Shown here: positions 28,852 to 38,129 of the stretch, piece by piece
Numbering within the stretch: the first letter of the stretch is position 1
Layout of the letters: each line of letters starts with the position of its first letter
NCBI RefSeq assembly: GCF_014251235.1
Contig: NZ_CP059181.1
Coordinates: 372,001 to 436,000, forward strand
Length of the DNA: 64,000 nucleotides
DNA from: Blattabacterium cuenoti
Lineage (GTDB): Bacteria; Bacteroidota; Bacteroidia; Flavobacteriales; Blattabacteriaceae
Direction: 5' to 3'
The notes under the pieces: model-generated
What the model was told of the DNA's origin: nothing
Databases searched by the model: none
The model's input: only the letters and a program-made list of their open reading frames with translations
Program-made: the position numbers and the translations under genes

Positions 28852-29702
28852 CTCAACAAACTTATTCTTTTGAAGATATTGATCTTTATTTTTTCATTAA
28901 ATTTTCTAATATATTCCTGAATAGTTTCTTCTTCATTTTTTATATATTTTTGATGAAGAAGGGTATTTTCCATAATAAATTTTCTTTTTTTTCCAAGAAA
29001 AATTTTTTCTTTTATTTCATTACTTTTATCCTTAGTTTTTTCATTAATATTATGCCAAATAATTTTTTCTTCTTTTTTTATTAAATCATCTGGAATTCCT
29101 TGTTCATCTATGGCTATAGGATTCATAGCTGTTATATGCATTGCTATATTTCTAGCAAATAAAATATTTTCAGATAAAGAAGTATCAAAAGATGAAGAAG
29201 AACAAATAGAAAAACCTACTAAAGTTGCAATTTTATTATTATGGGTATAATTTATAACAATTGTAGATTCTACATTTTCAAATATTTTCAATTCTAATTT
29301 TTCGCAAAATAAACCCATTTTTTCTATAATTATTTGTTGAATAGTCCTATTATTTTCAACTATACTAGATAAAAATTCATTTTTATTTCTATAGAATAAT
29401 GATTTTTTTGACAAAAAAGATAAAAATTCAATAAATTCAGTACTTCTAGAAAGAAAATCTGTTTCACATGTTAACCCAATTATACTTCCTTTATTAAATT
29501 CAGGATTAACAGAAGAAATAATAGAACCTTCTTTTATTTGAATAGATGAACGATTCAATGCTATATTTTCTCCCTTTTTTCTTAGAATATAAATAGCTTT
29601 GTCTAAATTTCCTTTAGATTTTATTAAAGATTTTTTACAATCCATAATTCCAATTCCAGTAATTTCTCTAAGCTTTTTTATTTTAGAAGTAGTTATTTTC
29701 AT
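28848..29702 (-). CDS. tsf: Elongation factor Ts
   Basis: Nucleotide exchange factor for EF-Tu. 284 residues: UBA-like N-terminus (KKLREITGIGIMDCKKSL, GNLDKAIYILRKKG) and the conserved TDFLSRSTEF near residues 79-88, followed by the core domains. ATGA overlap with rpsB at one end and with gpmI at the other. The order rpsB-tsf is nearly universal. Confidence 0.95.
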   Translation of the reverse strand: MKITTSKIKKLREITGIGIMDCKKSLIKSKGNLDKAIYILRKKGENIALNRSSIQIKEGSIISSVNPEFNKGSIIGLTCETDFLSRSTEFIEFLSFLSKKSLFYRNKNEFLSSIVENNRTIQQIIIEKMGLFCEKLELKIFENVESTIVINYTHNNKIATLVGFSICSSSSFDTSLSENILFARNIAMHITAMNPIAIDEQGIPDDLIKKEEKIIWHNINEKTKDKSNEIKEKIFLGKKRKFIMENTLLHQKYIKNEEETIQEYIRKFNEKIKINIFKRISLLR

Positions 29703-30430
29703 GGTTTTACATTTGTAATTAATTTAACTTCTTTCTTTTTTCTTGAATTAAAAATATTAATTCCTTCCTGAATAGAAGATGTTATAACTTTTAAAATAAT
29801 ATCAATAGATTTGGAAGAATCATCATTAGATGGAATAGGATATTTTATTCCATTTGGATTTGTATTAGTGTCAACCATAGCATAAACTGGTATTTTAAGT
29901 TTTATCGATTCGGACAAAGCTATTTTTTCTTTGAATGGATCGATTAAAAAAATTCCTCCAGGTAAATGAGTCATAGATGATATACTTCCTAGATTTTTAT
30001 ATAATTTTTCATGTAATCTGTCTATTAATAATCGTTCTTTCTTAGAAAAAGAAGAAAATGTTCCATTTTTTTTCAATTTATCTATGTTATTCATTTTCTT
30101 TACAGAACGACGTATGGTCATAAAATTAGTCAAAAAACCCCCTAGCCATCTTTCTGTAACAAACGGCATATTTACATTTTTAGCGTAAAATGCTACTTTT
30201 TCCTGAGCCTGAGCTTTTGTTCCTACTAACAAAATTTTTTTTCCCATAGAAACAATTTTTTTTAAACTGTTACAGGCTTGATCTAATTTTTCTATTGTTT
30301 TTGATAAATCTATAATATGGAAGCCCCTTTTTTTCATGAATATAAAAGGACGCATATTTGGATTCCATTTGCATGCAATATGTCCAAAATGAACTCCAGC
30401 TTTCAATAAATCTTTAGTATTAATTTTCAT
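29699..30430 (-). CDS. rpsB: Small-subunit ribosomal protein uS2
   Basis: Late-binding 30S protein that recruits S1. 243 residues from the ATG of MKINTKDLLKAGVHFGH. A TTG four codons upstream is possible but unlikely. Conserved parts: TKAQAQEKVAFYAK, RWLGGFLTNF and the C-terminal AMVDTNTNPNGIKYPIPSNDD. Sixteen bases after rpsI. Confidence 0.96.
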   Translation of the reverse strand: MKINTKDLLKAGVHFGHIACKWNPNMRPFIFMKKRGFHIIDLSKTIEKLDQACNSLKKIVSMGKKILLVGTKAQAQEKVAFYAKNVNMPFVTERWLGGFLTNFMTIRRSVKKMNNIDKLKKNGTFSSFSKKERLLIDRLHEKLYKNLGSISSMTHLPGGIFLIDPFKEKIALSESIKLKIPVYAMVDTNTNPNGIKYPIPSNDDSSKSIDIILKVITSSIQEGINIFNSRKKKEVKLITNVKP

Positions 30431-30446
30431 ATATAAAAACAATTTT

Positions 30447-30830
30447 TTAACGTTTTGAAAACTGAAATTTTTTTCTCGCTTTTTTTTGCCCGAATTTTTT
30501 TCTTTCTACTTCTCTAGAATCACGAGTTAATAAACCCTCAGCTTTTAATATTTTTCTATGATTTAAATGTATCAAACAAAGAACACGGGAAATAGCTAAA
30601 CAAATGGCTTCAGCTTGACCATTGAAACCTCCTCCACAAACTTTAATTTTTATATCAAAATTTTGATTTCCTATTTTCTTTAAAGGATATAAAATTTTTA
30701 AATGAAGATTTTGAGGAAAATATTGTTCATAACTCTTAGAGTTTATTGTGATTGACAATTTTTCACTAGATTGTAAATACACGCGAGCAAGAGATCTTTT
30801 CCTCCTTCCTACGGAATGATGAACTGTCAT
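30447..30830 (-). CDS. rpsI: Small-subunit ribosomal protein uS9
   Basis: Its C-terminal tail reaches the P-site tRNA. 127 residues: [27 protein letters not shown], and the conserved tail [27 protein letters not shown], ending in the expected KR. ATGA overlap with rplM. Confidence 0.97.
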   Translation of the reverse strand: MTVHHSVGRRKRSLARVYLQSSEKLSITINSKSYEQYFPQNLHLKILYPLKKIGNQNFDIKIKVCGGGFNGQAEAICLAISRVLCLIHLNHRKILKAEGLLTRDSREVERKKFGQKKARKKFQFSKR

Positions 30831-31285
30831 ATAGTATTATTATAATTTTTTAATAAAACAGGATTTTGAGCATTATGCTTATGATCTTTTCCTTTATAAA
30901 TACGTAATTTTTTTATCATTTTTTTTCCTAAACGATTTTTAGGAAGCATACCTTTAACTGCTTTATATATTAAAATTCTCGAATCCTTTTTAAAAAGATC
31001 TTTCACTGTAGTTATTCTTTTTCCCCCTGGATAACCAGTATAACGAATATATTTCTTTTTTAACCATTTTTTTCCAGTCAATTGAATTTGATCAGAATTA
31101 ATTACAATTATATAATCTCCACAATCAAAATTAGGAGAAAAAAAAGGTTTATCTTTTCCTTTTATTCTAAATGCTATTTCTGAAGAAAAACGACCAAGTT
31201 TTTGATGATTTGCATCCATAATGATCCATTTTTTCTTGTGAAAAAAATTCTTTCCAGAGTCAGTTTTAAAACTTAACGGGTCCAT
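30827..31285 (-). CDS. rplM: Large-subunit ribosomal protein uL13
   Basis: Early 50S assembly protein. 152 residues: [28 protein letters not shown] and [24 protein letters not shown]. First gene of the minus-strand translation block; its promoter must lie in the 200-base spacer shared with dnaK, where a terminator-like hairpin is found upstream of it. Confidence 0.96.
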   Translation of the reverse strand: MDPLSFKTDSGKNFFHKKKWIIMDANHQKLGRFSSEIAFRIKGKDKPFFSPNFDCGDYIIVINSDQIQLTGKKWLKKKYIRYTGYPGGKRITTVKDLFKKDSRILIYKAVKGMLPKNRLGKKMIKKLRIYKGKDHKHNAQNPVLLKNYNNTI

Positions 31286-31334
31286 GTTCTTTTTCTATTT
31301 CTTTTTTTATTATTAACCTAATATAAGAATTTTT

Positions 31335-31359
31335 AAAAAAAAATTCCTAAATAAGGAAT
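31335..31359 (-). other. Terminator-like hairpin upstream of rplM
   Basis: Read on the minus strand, ATTCCT and AGGAAT (31343-31359) can pair around a 5-base loop and are followed at once by about nine T. This has the form of a small intrinsic terminator about 50 bases before the rplM start, so it could act as an attenuator if transcription starts above it. It might equally stop antisense reading from the dnaK side. The stem has only six pairs. Confidence 0.4.
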
Positions 31360-31404
31360 GACTTTTTGTCATAAAAAAACTAAACATTTCAATTTAAATA
31401 AGTT

Positions 31405-31412
31405 TATTTTTG
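31405..31412 (+). promoter_or_regulatory. Possible -7 box of dnaK
   Basis: TATTTTTG matches the Bacteroidota -7 consensus TAnnTTTG exactly and lies 74 bases upstream of the dnaK ATG, with the perfect palindrome at 31432-31448 just downstream. No clear -33 TTG is seen at the usual distance. Such 8-mers arise by chance in AT-rich DNA. Confidence 0.35.
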
Positions 31413-31431
31413 TCTACTAAATATAATAACT

Positions 31432-31448
31432 TCATTATGGCATAATGA
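31432..31448 (+). promoter_or_regulatory. Perfect 17-bp palindrome upstream of dnaK
   Basis: TCATTATG-G-CATAATGA: two 8-base arms around one base, 38 bases before the dnaK ATG. It contains the 11-mer CATTATGGCAT, which recurs inside a palindrome upstream of groES (54163-54177). The one-base centre makes a protein operator more likely than an RNA hairpin. It does not resemble the CIRCE element. A role in chaperone control is inferred only. Confidence 0.5.
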
Positions 31449-31485
31449 TTGGAGAATTCTTCATAATTAAAAAAAGTAATAAATA

Positions 31486-33390
31486 ATGAGTAGTAAAATT
31501 ATAGGAATAGATTTAGGAACAACAAATTCTTGTGTTTCCGTTATGGAGATAAATGATCCTGTGGTTATACCAAATTCAGAAGGAAAAAGAACGACCCCGT
31601 CTATAGTTGCTTTTGTAAGTGGAGGAGAAAGAAAAATAGGAGATCCTGCTAAAAGACAGGCTGTGACTAATCCACAAAAAACTATTTTTTCAATCAAACG
31701 TTTTATGGGAAGAATGTATTCTGAAGTAACTGAAGAATTAAAAAATATTCCATATAAAATTGTGAAAGGTGGAAATAATACACCTCGTGTTGATATAGAA
31801 AATAGATTATATGCTCCACAAGAAATATCTGCTATGATACTTCAAAAAATGAAAAAAACTGCGGAAGATTATCTAGGAGAAGAATTGAAAAGAGCAGTTA
31901 TTACTGTTCCCGCTTATTTTAATGATGCTCAAAGACAAGCAACAAAAGAAGCTGGAGAAATAGCAGGATTAAAAGTGGAAAGAATTATTAACGAGCCTAC
32001 TGCTGCGGCATTGGCCTATGGTTTAGATAAAAGTAAACAAAACAAAAAAATTGCAGTCTATGATTTAGGAGGAGGAACGTTTGATGTTTCAATATTAGAA
32101 TTAGGAGATGGAGTATTCGAAGTCCTTTCAACTAATGGTGATACTCATTTGGGTGGAGATGACTTTGATCAAGTAATAATAGATTATCTCGCAAACGAAT
32201 TTTCTTCTAGAGAAAATATAGATCTAAGAAAAGATCCTATGGCTTTACAACGTTTAAAAGAAGCAGCAGAAAAAGCTAAAATTGAATTATCTTCTTCTAC
32301 TCAAACAGAAATAAATTTACCATATATAACAGCTACAGAATCTGGACCTAAGCATTTAGTTTTATCATTAACTCGTTCAAAATTCGAACAAATTTCTGAA
32401 AAATTAATACAAAGATCTGTTAATCCATGTTCTAAAGCGTTAAAAGATGCAAATTTATCTACTAAAGATATAGACGAAGTCATTTTAGTAGGTGGATCTA
32501 CTAGAATTCCAAGAGTACAGAAAAGTGTAGAAAATTTTTTTCAAAAAAAACCATCTAAAGGTGTTAATCCTGATGAAGTTGTTGCTATTGGAGCTGCTAT
32601 ACAGGGTGGAGTTTTAACTGGAGATGTTCAAAATGTTTTATTATTAGATGTTACTCCTTTATCATTAGGTATTGAAACATTAGGAGGAGTTTTTACAAAA
32701 CTTATAGAATCAAATACTACCATTCCTACTAAAAAATCAGAAACCTTTTCTACAGCTTCAGATAACCAATCAGCAGTAACCATAAGAGTAGGACAAGGTG
32801 AACGATCTATGTTTAATGATAATAAAGAAATAGGTAGATTTGACTTAGTAGATATCCCTCCTGCACCTAGAGGTATTCCTCAAATAGAGGTTAGTTTCGA
32901 TATTGATGCAAATGGTATACTTAACGTTTCAGCAAAAGATAAAGGGACTGGAAAAGAACAGTCTATACGTATTGAAACATCATCAGGCTTAAATAAAGAT
33001 GAAATAGAAAAAATGAAGAGAGAAGCAAAAGAAAACGCTCAAAAAGATGAAAAAACAAAAGGAGAAATAGAGAAATTAAATTCAGCAGATAATCAAATAT
33101 TTCAAACAGAAAAACAACTAAAAGATTATGAAAATAAATTGTCCGAAGACAATAAAAAAAAGATTACACAATTCTTGGAAGAATTAAAAGAAGCCTATTC
33201 TAAAAAAGATTTTGAAAAAATAGATCTTTCTATAAAAAATTTAAACGAAATTTGGACAAAAGTGTTACAAGAAATATATGAATCTTCTAAGAACAAAAAT
33301 GAAAACAAAAATGAGGAAAAAAAAGAAAAAAAAGATAAACAAAGTAGTAATGAAAATGTACAAGATGTAGATTATGAAGAAGTAAAATAA
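31486..33390 (+). CDS. dnaK: Chaperone DnaK (Hsp70)
   Basis: ATP-driven chaperone for folding and protection of cytosolic proteins. 634 residues: nucleotide-binding domain with [13 protein letters not shown] near residues 5-17, [21 protein letters not shown] near 138-158 and [15 protein letters not shown] near 192-206; substrate domain with [14 protein letters not shown] near 386-399; and a charged helical lid ending in DVDYEEVK. Full length. Stands alone: neither grpE nor dnaJ is adjacent. Divergent from the rplM operon. Confidence 0.98.
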   Translation: MSSKIIGIDLGTTNSCVSVMEINDPVVIPNSEGKRTTPSIVAFVSGGERKIGDPAKRQAVTNPQKTIFSIKRFMGRMYSEVTEELKNIPYKIVKGGNNTPRVDIENRLYAPQEISAMILQKMKKTAEDYLGEELKRAVITVPAYFNDAQRQATKEAGEIAGLKVERIINEPTAAALAYGLDKSKQNKKIAVYDLGGGTFDVSILELGDGVFEVLSTNGDTHLGGDDFDQVIIDYLANEFSSRENIDLRKDPMALQRLKEAAEKAKIELSSSTQTEINLPYITATESGPKHLVLSLTRSKFEQISEKLIQRSVNPCSKALKDANLSTKDIDEVILVGGSTRIPRVQKSVENFFQKKPSKGVNPDEVVAIGAAIQGGVLTGDVQNVLLLDVTPLSLGIETLGGVFTKLIESNTTIPTKKSETFSTASDNQSAVTIRVGQGERSMFNDNKEIGRFDLVDIPPAPRGIPQIEVSFDIDANGILNVSAKDKGTGKEQSIRIETSSGLNKDEIEKMKREAKENAQKDEKTKGEIEKLNSADNQIFQTEKQLKDYENKLSEDNKKKITQFLEELKEAYSKKDFEKIDLSIKNLNEIWTKVLQEIYESSKNKNENKNEEKKEKKDKQSSNENVQDVDYEEVK

Positions 33391-33411
33391 ATATATTAGG
33401 GACGAAAATTT

Positions 33412-34068
33412 TTATGGAATAAAAGATATTACAGTTTTTCCAGCAATAACTTTTTCTCCCTTTTTCACAAAAAAAGTAGTATTCAATGGTAAATAAAGAT
33501 CTATTCTAGATCCAAATTTAATAAATCCAAATTCTTCTCCTTTTTCTGCTAAATCATTCTTTTTAGAATATAGAATTATACGACGAGCTATAATTCCTGC
33601 AATTTGTCTAAATAAAATTTTTTTTTTCGTTTTTGTTTCAACAACTACTGTTGTTCTTTCGTTATTTAGTGAATTTTTATGATCCCATGCAAACCAATAT
33701 TTACCAGGATGATATTTAACATAAATTACTTTTCCAGAAACAGGGAATCTGTTTACATGAACATCAAACGGGGACATAAAAATAGAAATGCACCAACTAT
33801 TTCTTTTTAAAAATTCATTTTCATAGATTTTTTTTATTATTATTACTTTTCCATCAGCAGGAGAAATAATCTCTTTATCATTATTTGTTTTTAAAACTGT
33901 TCTTTTTGGATTTCTAAAAAAAAAAAGAAAAAAACAGTATAACATGATTGAAAAAAAAGAAATAATAAAACTTATTTTTTTTTGGAAAAAAAATAAGGAA
34001 ATAAAAATACATATTAATATGAAAACTAACGTATAAATTAAAAAAAAGTAACCTTCTTTATGAATCAT
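33412..34068 (-). CDS. psd: Phosphatidylserine decarboxylase-like protein
   Basis: Converts phosphatidylserine to phosphatidylethanolamine at the inner membrane. 218 residues, the short class: two N-terminal hydrophobic segments (about 7-50), ISPADGKVI near 66-74, FMSPFDVHVNRFPVSGKV near 98-115, and the self-cleavage site FGSR with Ser187, which becomes the pyruvoyl cofactor. The start ATG at 34066-34068 is clear. It lies downstream of cdsA, which makes the CDP-lipid precursor; the synthase for phosphatidylserine is not in this window. Confidence 0.9.
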   Translation of the reverse strand: MIHKEGYFFLIYTLVFILICIFISLFFFQKKISFIISFFSIMLYCFFLFFFRNPKRTVLKTNNDKEIISPADGKVIIIKKIYENEFLKRNSWCISIFMSPFDVHVNRFPVSGKVIYVKYHPGKYWFAWDHKNSLNNERTTVVVETKTKKKILFRQIAGIIARRIILYSKKNDLAEKGEEFGFIKFGSRIDLYLPLNTTFFVKKGEKVIAGKTVISFIP

Positions 34069-34101
34069 AAATTTTTATATTTATACTTAAAATTTTTTTT
34101 C

Positions 34102-34911
34102 TTATAAAGAATAAATTAGAATAATTATAAACATGATAGGAATAACAAATATAAGACTATCTAATCTATCTAAGAAACCACCATGTCCAGGAAACCATAT
34201 TCCAGAACCAGAATTTTTTACATCGTAAGATCTTTTAATGTATGATTCTACAAGATCTCCTATAGTAGAAAAAATAGGAATAATAAAAGAAAAAAAACAC
34301 CAGTATTTTTTATCCCATATTTTATATAGAAAAATTCCAAAAATTAAACAAAAAAATAAACCTCCAAAAAATCCTTCCAAAGATTTTTCGGGAGATATAA
34401 AACTAGCTATTTTTCTTTTTCCAAATTTTTTTCCTATTAAATAGGATAAAGTATCATGAATCCATATCAAAATAAATATACCTAAAATTAAATTTTTTCC
34501 ACTATTAACAGTTTTATAAATATAAAAAGTTAAAAAAAAAGGTAATACAATATAAACTAAACCAAAAATTAAATTACTTATTTGCATTATATTTTCCTTT
34601 TTTGGAAGCGTTTTTTGATAAAAAATCTGTATTCCAAGAAAAAATATAGGAGAAAAAATAAAACTTATAACATAAGGTAATGTCTCCTCTTTCATTTCCA
34701 TAAAAAAATCAAAAAATATTGATAATAAAAAAAATAGTGAAATTATTTTTATAAAAAAAGACTTTGTTTTTGAAATAACCAAAAATTCATAAAGACAAAA
34801 AAAAGATAGAATCATCATTAAAATTCTAAAATATTTTTCTCCTTTTTCTATAGAAAATAAAATTAAAAAAATATAAATAAATCCAGTAAAAAATCTTATA
34901 AAAAAATTCAT
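34102..34911 (-). CDS. cdsA: Phosphatidate cytidylyltransferase
   Basis: Makes CDP-diacylglycerol from phosphatidate and CTP in the inner membrane. 269 residues with about eight hydrophobic helices and the C-terminal family signature: GDLVES, IKRSYDVKN, then PGHGGFLDRLDS (near 240-251). The two metal-binding Asp (GDL and LDR) are present. The usual KD of the signature reads KN here, and two extra residues precede PGHGG. Between ftsH and psd, with short spacers, suggesting an envelope operon. Confidence 0.9.
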   Translation of the reverse strand: MNFFIRFFTGFIYIFLILFSIEKGEKYFRILMMILSFFCLYEFLVISKTKSFFIKIISLFFLLSIFFDFFMEMKEETLPYVISFIFSPIFFLGIQIFYQKTLPKKENIMQISNLIFGLVYIVLPFFLTFYIYKTVNSGKNLILGIFILIWIHDTLSYLIGKKFGKRKIASFISPEKSLEGFFGGLFFCLIFGIFLYKIWDKKYWCFFSFIIPIFSTIGDLVESYIKRSYDVKNSGSGIWFPGHGGFLDRLDSLIFVIPIMFIIILIYSL

Positions 34912-34927
34912 TATTTCTTATAATATA

Positions 34928-36883
34928 TCAAGATAATGCATGATGATTAATTGTTAGTATATCTTCAATATCATCAGAAAAAGGTCTTTTTCCAAAAATT
35001 TTTTTCAAATCTTCTCTAAATATAACCTCCTTGTCTAACAATTGATTAGCTAACATTGATAATTTATCTTTATTCTTTTTCAATAAATTTTTAGCTCTCT
35101 GATATTCTTCTTCTATAATTTTAGATACCTCTTCGTCTATAATTTGCGCTGTTCTTTCACTATAAGGTTTTGTAAAAGAAAATTCATTTTGACCAGCAGA
35201 ATCATAATAAGAAATATTTCCAATTTTGTTATTCAATCCAAAAATAACGACCATAGATTGTGCTTGTTTAGTTACTCTTTCTAAATCATTTAAAGCCCCA
35301 GTAGATATACTATTGAAAATAATCTCTTCTGCAGATCTTCCTGCTAATAAGGCACATATTTCATCCTTCATTTGTTCTAAAGTAGTTAATTGTCTTTCTT
35401 CTGGTAAATACCATGCAGAACCCAAAGATTTTCCTCTTGGAACTATCGTCACTTTTACTAAAGGAGCTGCATGTTCTAATAACCAACTTATAGTAGCATG
35501 TCCTGCTTCATGATATGCTATCCTTTTTTTTTCATTTGGTTTAATTATTTTACTCTTTTTTTCCAATCCTCCTATAATTCGATCTATAGCGTCTAAAAAA
35601 TCCTGATGGTATATTTTAGGTCTATTTTTTCTAGCAGCAATGAGAGCAGATTCGTTACAGATATTAGCAATATCTGCTCCACTAAAACCTGGAGTTTGTC
35701 TAGCTAAAAAATCAATATCAACTTTATCTGATAAAATTAAATTTTTTAGGTGAACACGGAATATTTCTTTTCTTTCATTTAATTCAGGTGGATCTACTAT
35801 TATAGTACGATCAAATCGTCCTGGACGAAGTAATGCTTTATCTAAAATATCAGATCTGTTAGTAGCAGCTAAAACAATAACGTTAGTATGGGTTCCAAAA
35901 CCATCCATTTCTGTAAGTAATTGATTTAATGTATTCTCTCTTTCATCATTAGATCCTGCTATACTGCTTTTTCCCCTAGCTCTTCCAATGGCATCAATTT
36001 CATCTATAAATATCATACATGGAGATTTTTCTTTAGCTTTTTCGAATAAATCTCTAACTCTAGAGGCTCCTACACCTACAAACATTTCTACAAAATCCGA
36101 TCCAGATAGAGAAAAAAAAGGAACTCTTGCCTCACCAGCAACTGCTTTTGCTAATAGAGTTTTACCAGTTCCGGGTGGTCCTATTAAAAGAGCCCCTTTT
36201 GGAATTTTACCTCCTAATTTAGTATATTTTTGAGGACTCTTTAAAAACTCAACAATTTCTTGAACTTCTTCTTTAGCCCCTTCTAAACCAGCTACATCTT
36301 TAAATGTTATTTTCACATTATCATTTTCATCAAATAATTTAGCTCTCGATTTTCCAATATTGAATATTTGTCCTCCTGCTCCTCCTCCAGCTGCTCCTAT
36401 TTTACGAAATATAAACATCCAAAAAAGAACAAATAATATTAAAAATATACCATAATCAAAAAAAAATTTAGTAAGAGTATATTCTTGCTGATTTTTAAAA
36501 TCAATCAGAGTGTCTAATTTGTATTTATTTTTATATTCTTCAAATTTTTTTTGAAAGAATTGCAAATCACCTATTTCAAATTCATATTGTAAAGGATTTG
36601 TTATAAATTTATAACTGTTATTATTTTTTAGTGAATAATTTGAATTTAAAAAATTATTAGAAGATAAAAATTCTTTTTTTAAATAAACATATACAATTTC
36701 TCTGTGTTTGACTATAATTTTCTGAACTTCTCCTTTTACTAATATTTTGAAAAAAGTATCTTGATCTATTTTTCTAGGGTTAGAAAAAGAAGTTTTAAAA
36801 AAAAATATACCTAAAAATATAGCTAATATAACTGCATATATCCAAAAAAAGTTATTTTTATTTTTTACTTTTTTATCTATCAT
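34928..36883 (-). CDS. ftsH: ATP-dependent zinc metalloprotease FtsH
   Basis: Membrane-anchored AAA+ protease that degrades misfolded membrane and regulatory proteins. 651 residues: membrane helices at about 13-30 and 143-160 around a periplasmic domain, Walker A GPPGTGKT at 235-242, Walker [11 protein letters not shown] near 291-300, second region of homology LLRPGRFDR near 351-359, and zinc site HEAGH at 458-462. A low-complexity Gly/Ala stretch (165-171) links membrane and ATPase parts. Full length. Downstream of rsfS and upstream of cdsA. Confidence 0.97.
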   Translation of the reverse strand: MIDKKVKNKNNFFWIYAVILAIFLGIFFFKTSFSNPRKIDQDTFFKILVKGEVQKIIVKHREIVYVYLKKEFLSSNNFLNSNYSLKNNNSYKFITNPLQYEFEIGDLQFFQKKFEEYKNKYKLDTLIDFKNQQEYTLTKFFFDYGIFLILFVLFWMFIFRKIGAAGGGAGGQIFNIGKSRAKLFDENDNVKITFKDVAGLEGAKEEVQEIVEFLKSPQKYTKLGGKIPKGALLIGPPGTGKTLLAKAVAGEARVPFFSLSGSDFVEMFVGVGASRVRDLFEKAKEKSPCMIFIDEIDAIGRARGKSSIAGSNDERENTLNQLLTEMDGFGTHTNVIVLAATNRSDILDKALLRPGRFDRTIIVDPPELNERKEIFRVHLKNLILSDKVDIDFLARQTPGFSGADIANICNESALIAARKNRPKIYHQDFLDAIDRIIGGLEKKSKIIKPNEKKRIAYHEAGHATISWLLEHAAPLVKVTIVPRGKSLGSAWYLPEERQLTTLEQMKDEICALLAGRSAEEIIFNSISTGALNDLERVTKQAQSMVVIFGLNNKIGNISYYDSAGQNEFSFTKPYSERTAQIIDEEVSKIIEEEYQRAKNLLKKNKDKLSMLANQLLDKEVIFREDLKKIFGKRPFSDDIEDILTINHHALS

Positions 36884-36901
36884 AAGATTGTCTTCATTGT
36901 T

Positions 36902-37234
36902 TTAAATATAAACCGTTCCATTTTTTTTCCAAATTTGTTCTATATTGTAATAATTTCTTGCTTTTTTCTGAAAAATATGAACAACAATAGAAACGTAGTC
37001 CATTAATATCCATTCTCCATTTTTTAAACCTTCAACATGCCATGGTTTTTCTTTTAACTCTTCTATTGTTATTTCTTGTATAGATCTAAATATAGCATGA
37101 ACTTGGTTTTTAGTAGATCCACTACAAACTACAAAATAATCACAAACAAAATTATCTCTTTCTTTTAAGTTAAAGATAGAAATTTCTTTACCTTGAACTA
37201 TTTCAATTCCTTCTATGATTTTTTGCAATAACAA
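36902..37234 (-). CDS. rsfS: Ribosomal silencing factor RsfS
   Basis: Binds L14 (rplN at 17973-18341) and blocks joining of the ribosomal subunits in starvation. 110 residues: KGIE-like start (QKIIEGIEIVQGKEISIFNL), CDYFVVCSGSTKNQV near residues 29-43, KPWHVEGLKNGEWILMDY near 62-79 and VVHIFQKKAR. No in-frame ATG exists before an upstream stop, so the start is the TTG at 37232-37234; the protein lacks about ten N-terminal residues compared with relatives. First gene of the rsfS-ftsH-cdsA-psd run. Confidence 0.9.
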   Translation of the reverse strand: MLLQKIIEGIEIVQGKEISIFNLKERDNFVCDYFVVCSGSTKNQVHAIFRSIQEITIEELKEKPWHVEGLKNGEWILMDYVSIVVHIFQKKARNYYNIEQIWKKNGTVYI

Positions 37235-37282
37235 AATGGGTTTGTTTATTTAATAAAATTTTATTTAATTTAATTTCGAAAA

Positions 37283-37290
37283 CAAAAATA
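37283..37290 (-). promoter_or_regulatory. Possible -7 box of rsfS
   Basis: On the minus strand TATTTTTG, a full match to TAnnTTTG, lies 49 bases upstream of the TTG start of rsfS, in the spacer shared with birA. A matching -33 element was not found. Confidence 0.35.
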
Positions 37291-37338
37291 AGGTTTTCAC
37301 ATTATTTAAGGAAGTTAAATGTTTTAAAACAAAAAAAA

Positions 37339-38115
37339 TTGAAAAATTTCATTTGGCCAATATATTTAATCTTTATAAAAAAAGTTGATTCTACAAATAA
37401 ATACCTGAAAAAAAATAAATCAATTTATTATAACAAAGATTGGATTATTGTTTGGTCTAAAAATCAAACAAAAGGAAGAGGAGTAGGAAAAAATAACTGG
37501 ATATCAGAAAAAGAAAAAAATTTAACTTTTAGCATTTTTATAAAATCTATTACTCTAGATACTAAAAAAGCGTATATAATTAATTTACTTATAAGCAATG
37601 CTATTCATAAAATATTGTTTTTTCATTATAAAATGTTAGTTTGGATAAAATGGCCTAATGATATTATCCTCATGAATAAAAAAATTGGTGGTATTTTAAT
37701 TGAAAATGAAATTTTTTTCAAAAAAATAAAGAAGATTATTGTAGGAATAGGTTTAAACGTAAATCAAACAAATTTTGATATTCAAACTAATATTTCTTCT
37801 ATGAAACAAATTTATAATAATCATTTTCATTTAGATAAATTATTATATGAAATAATCTATTCTATTCAAAATGAATGTTTTCTTTTTACAAGCTATGGAG
37901 AATCATTTATAAGAAAATATTATATAAAATTTTTATACAGAAAAAATAAAAAAACTCGTTTTTTTATTTTCAATAATTCCAATTGTGAAATAAAAGGATT
38001 TACTGATGGAATCATACGAAATATTACAAATGAGGGACATTTAATTGTTGAATTATTATACAACAAGAAAAAAATATCTTTTTTTTCTCAAAAAGAAATA
38101 AAAACTTTTTTTTGA
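37339..38115 (+). CDS. birA: Biotin--[acetyl-CoA carboxylase] ligase
   Basis: Attaches biotin to the carrier domain of acetyl-CoA carboxylase. 258 residues without an N-terminal DNA-binding domain: KKVDSTNKYL near 14-23, the biotinyl-AMP loop NQTKGRGVGKNNW at 42-54, KWPNDII at 104-110, KIGGIL at 115-120 and GIGLNVNQ near 137-144. The only start that gives the usual N-terminus is the TTG at 37339; the nearest ATG upstream is followed at once by a stop. Codes for a stand-alone enzyme, not a repressor. Convergent with yidC. Confidence 0.9.
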   Translation: MKNFIWPIYLIFIKKVDSTNKYLKKNKSIYYNKDWIIVWSKNQTKGRGVGKNNWISEKEKNLTFSIFIKSITLDTKKAYIINLLISNAIHKILFFHYKMLVWIKWPNDIILMNKKIGGILIENEIFFKKIKKIIVGIGLNVNQTNFDIQTNISSMKQIYNNHFHLDKLLYEIIYSIQNECFLFTSYGESFIRKYYIKFLYRKNKKTRFFIFNNSNCEIKGFTDGIIRNITNEGHLIVELLYNKKKISFFSQKEIKTFF

Positions 38116-38129
38116 AAAAAAAATCAACA

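Noticed and set aside
28794-29084. Plus-strand open frame of 96 codons opposite tsf and gpmI
   Set aside because: Phenylalanine-rich shadow produced by lysine codons on the other strand, with no family resemblance, lying inside two clear genes.
35226-35513. Plus-strand open frame of 95 codons opposite ftsH
   Set aside because: Entirely antisense to a highly conserved part of FtsH; no independent signal.
38102-38122. Poly-T/poly-A stretch at the birA-yidC junction as a terminator
   Set aside because: Only A-T pairs with a two-base loop; it is also coding sequence of birA. Too weak to call.
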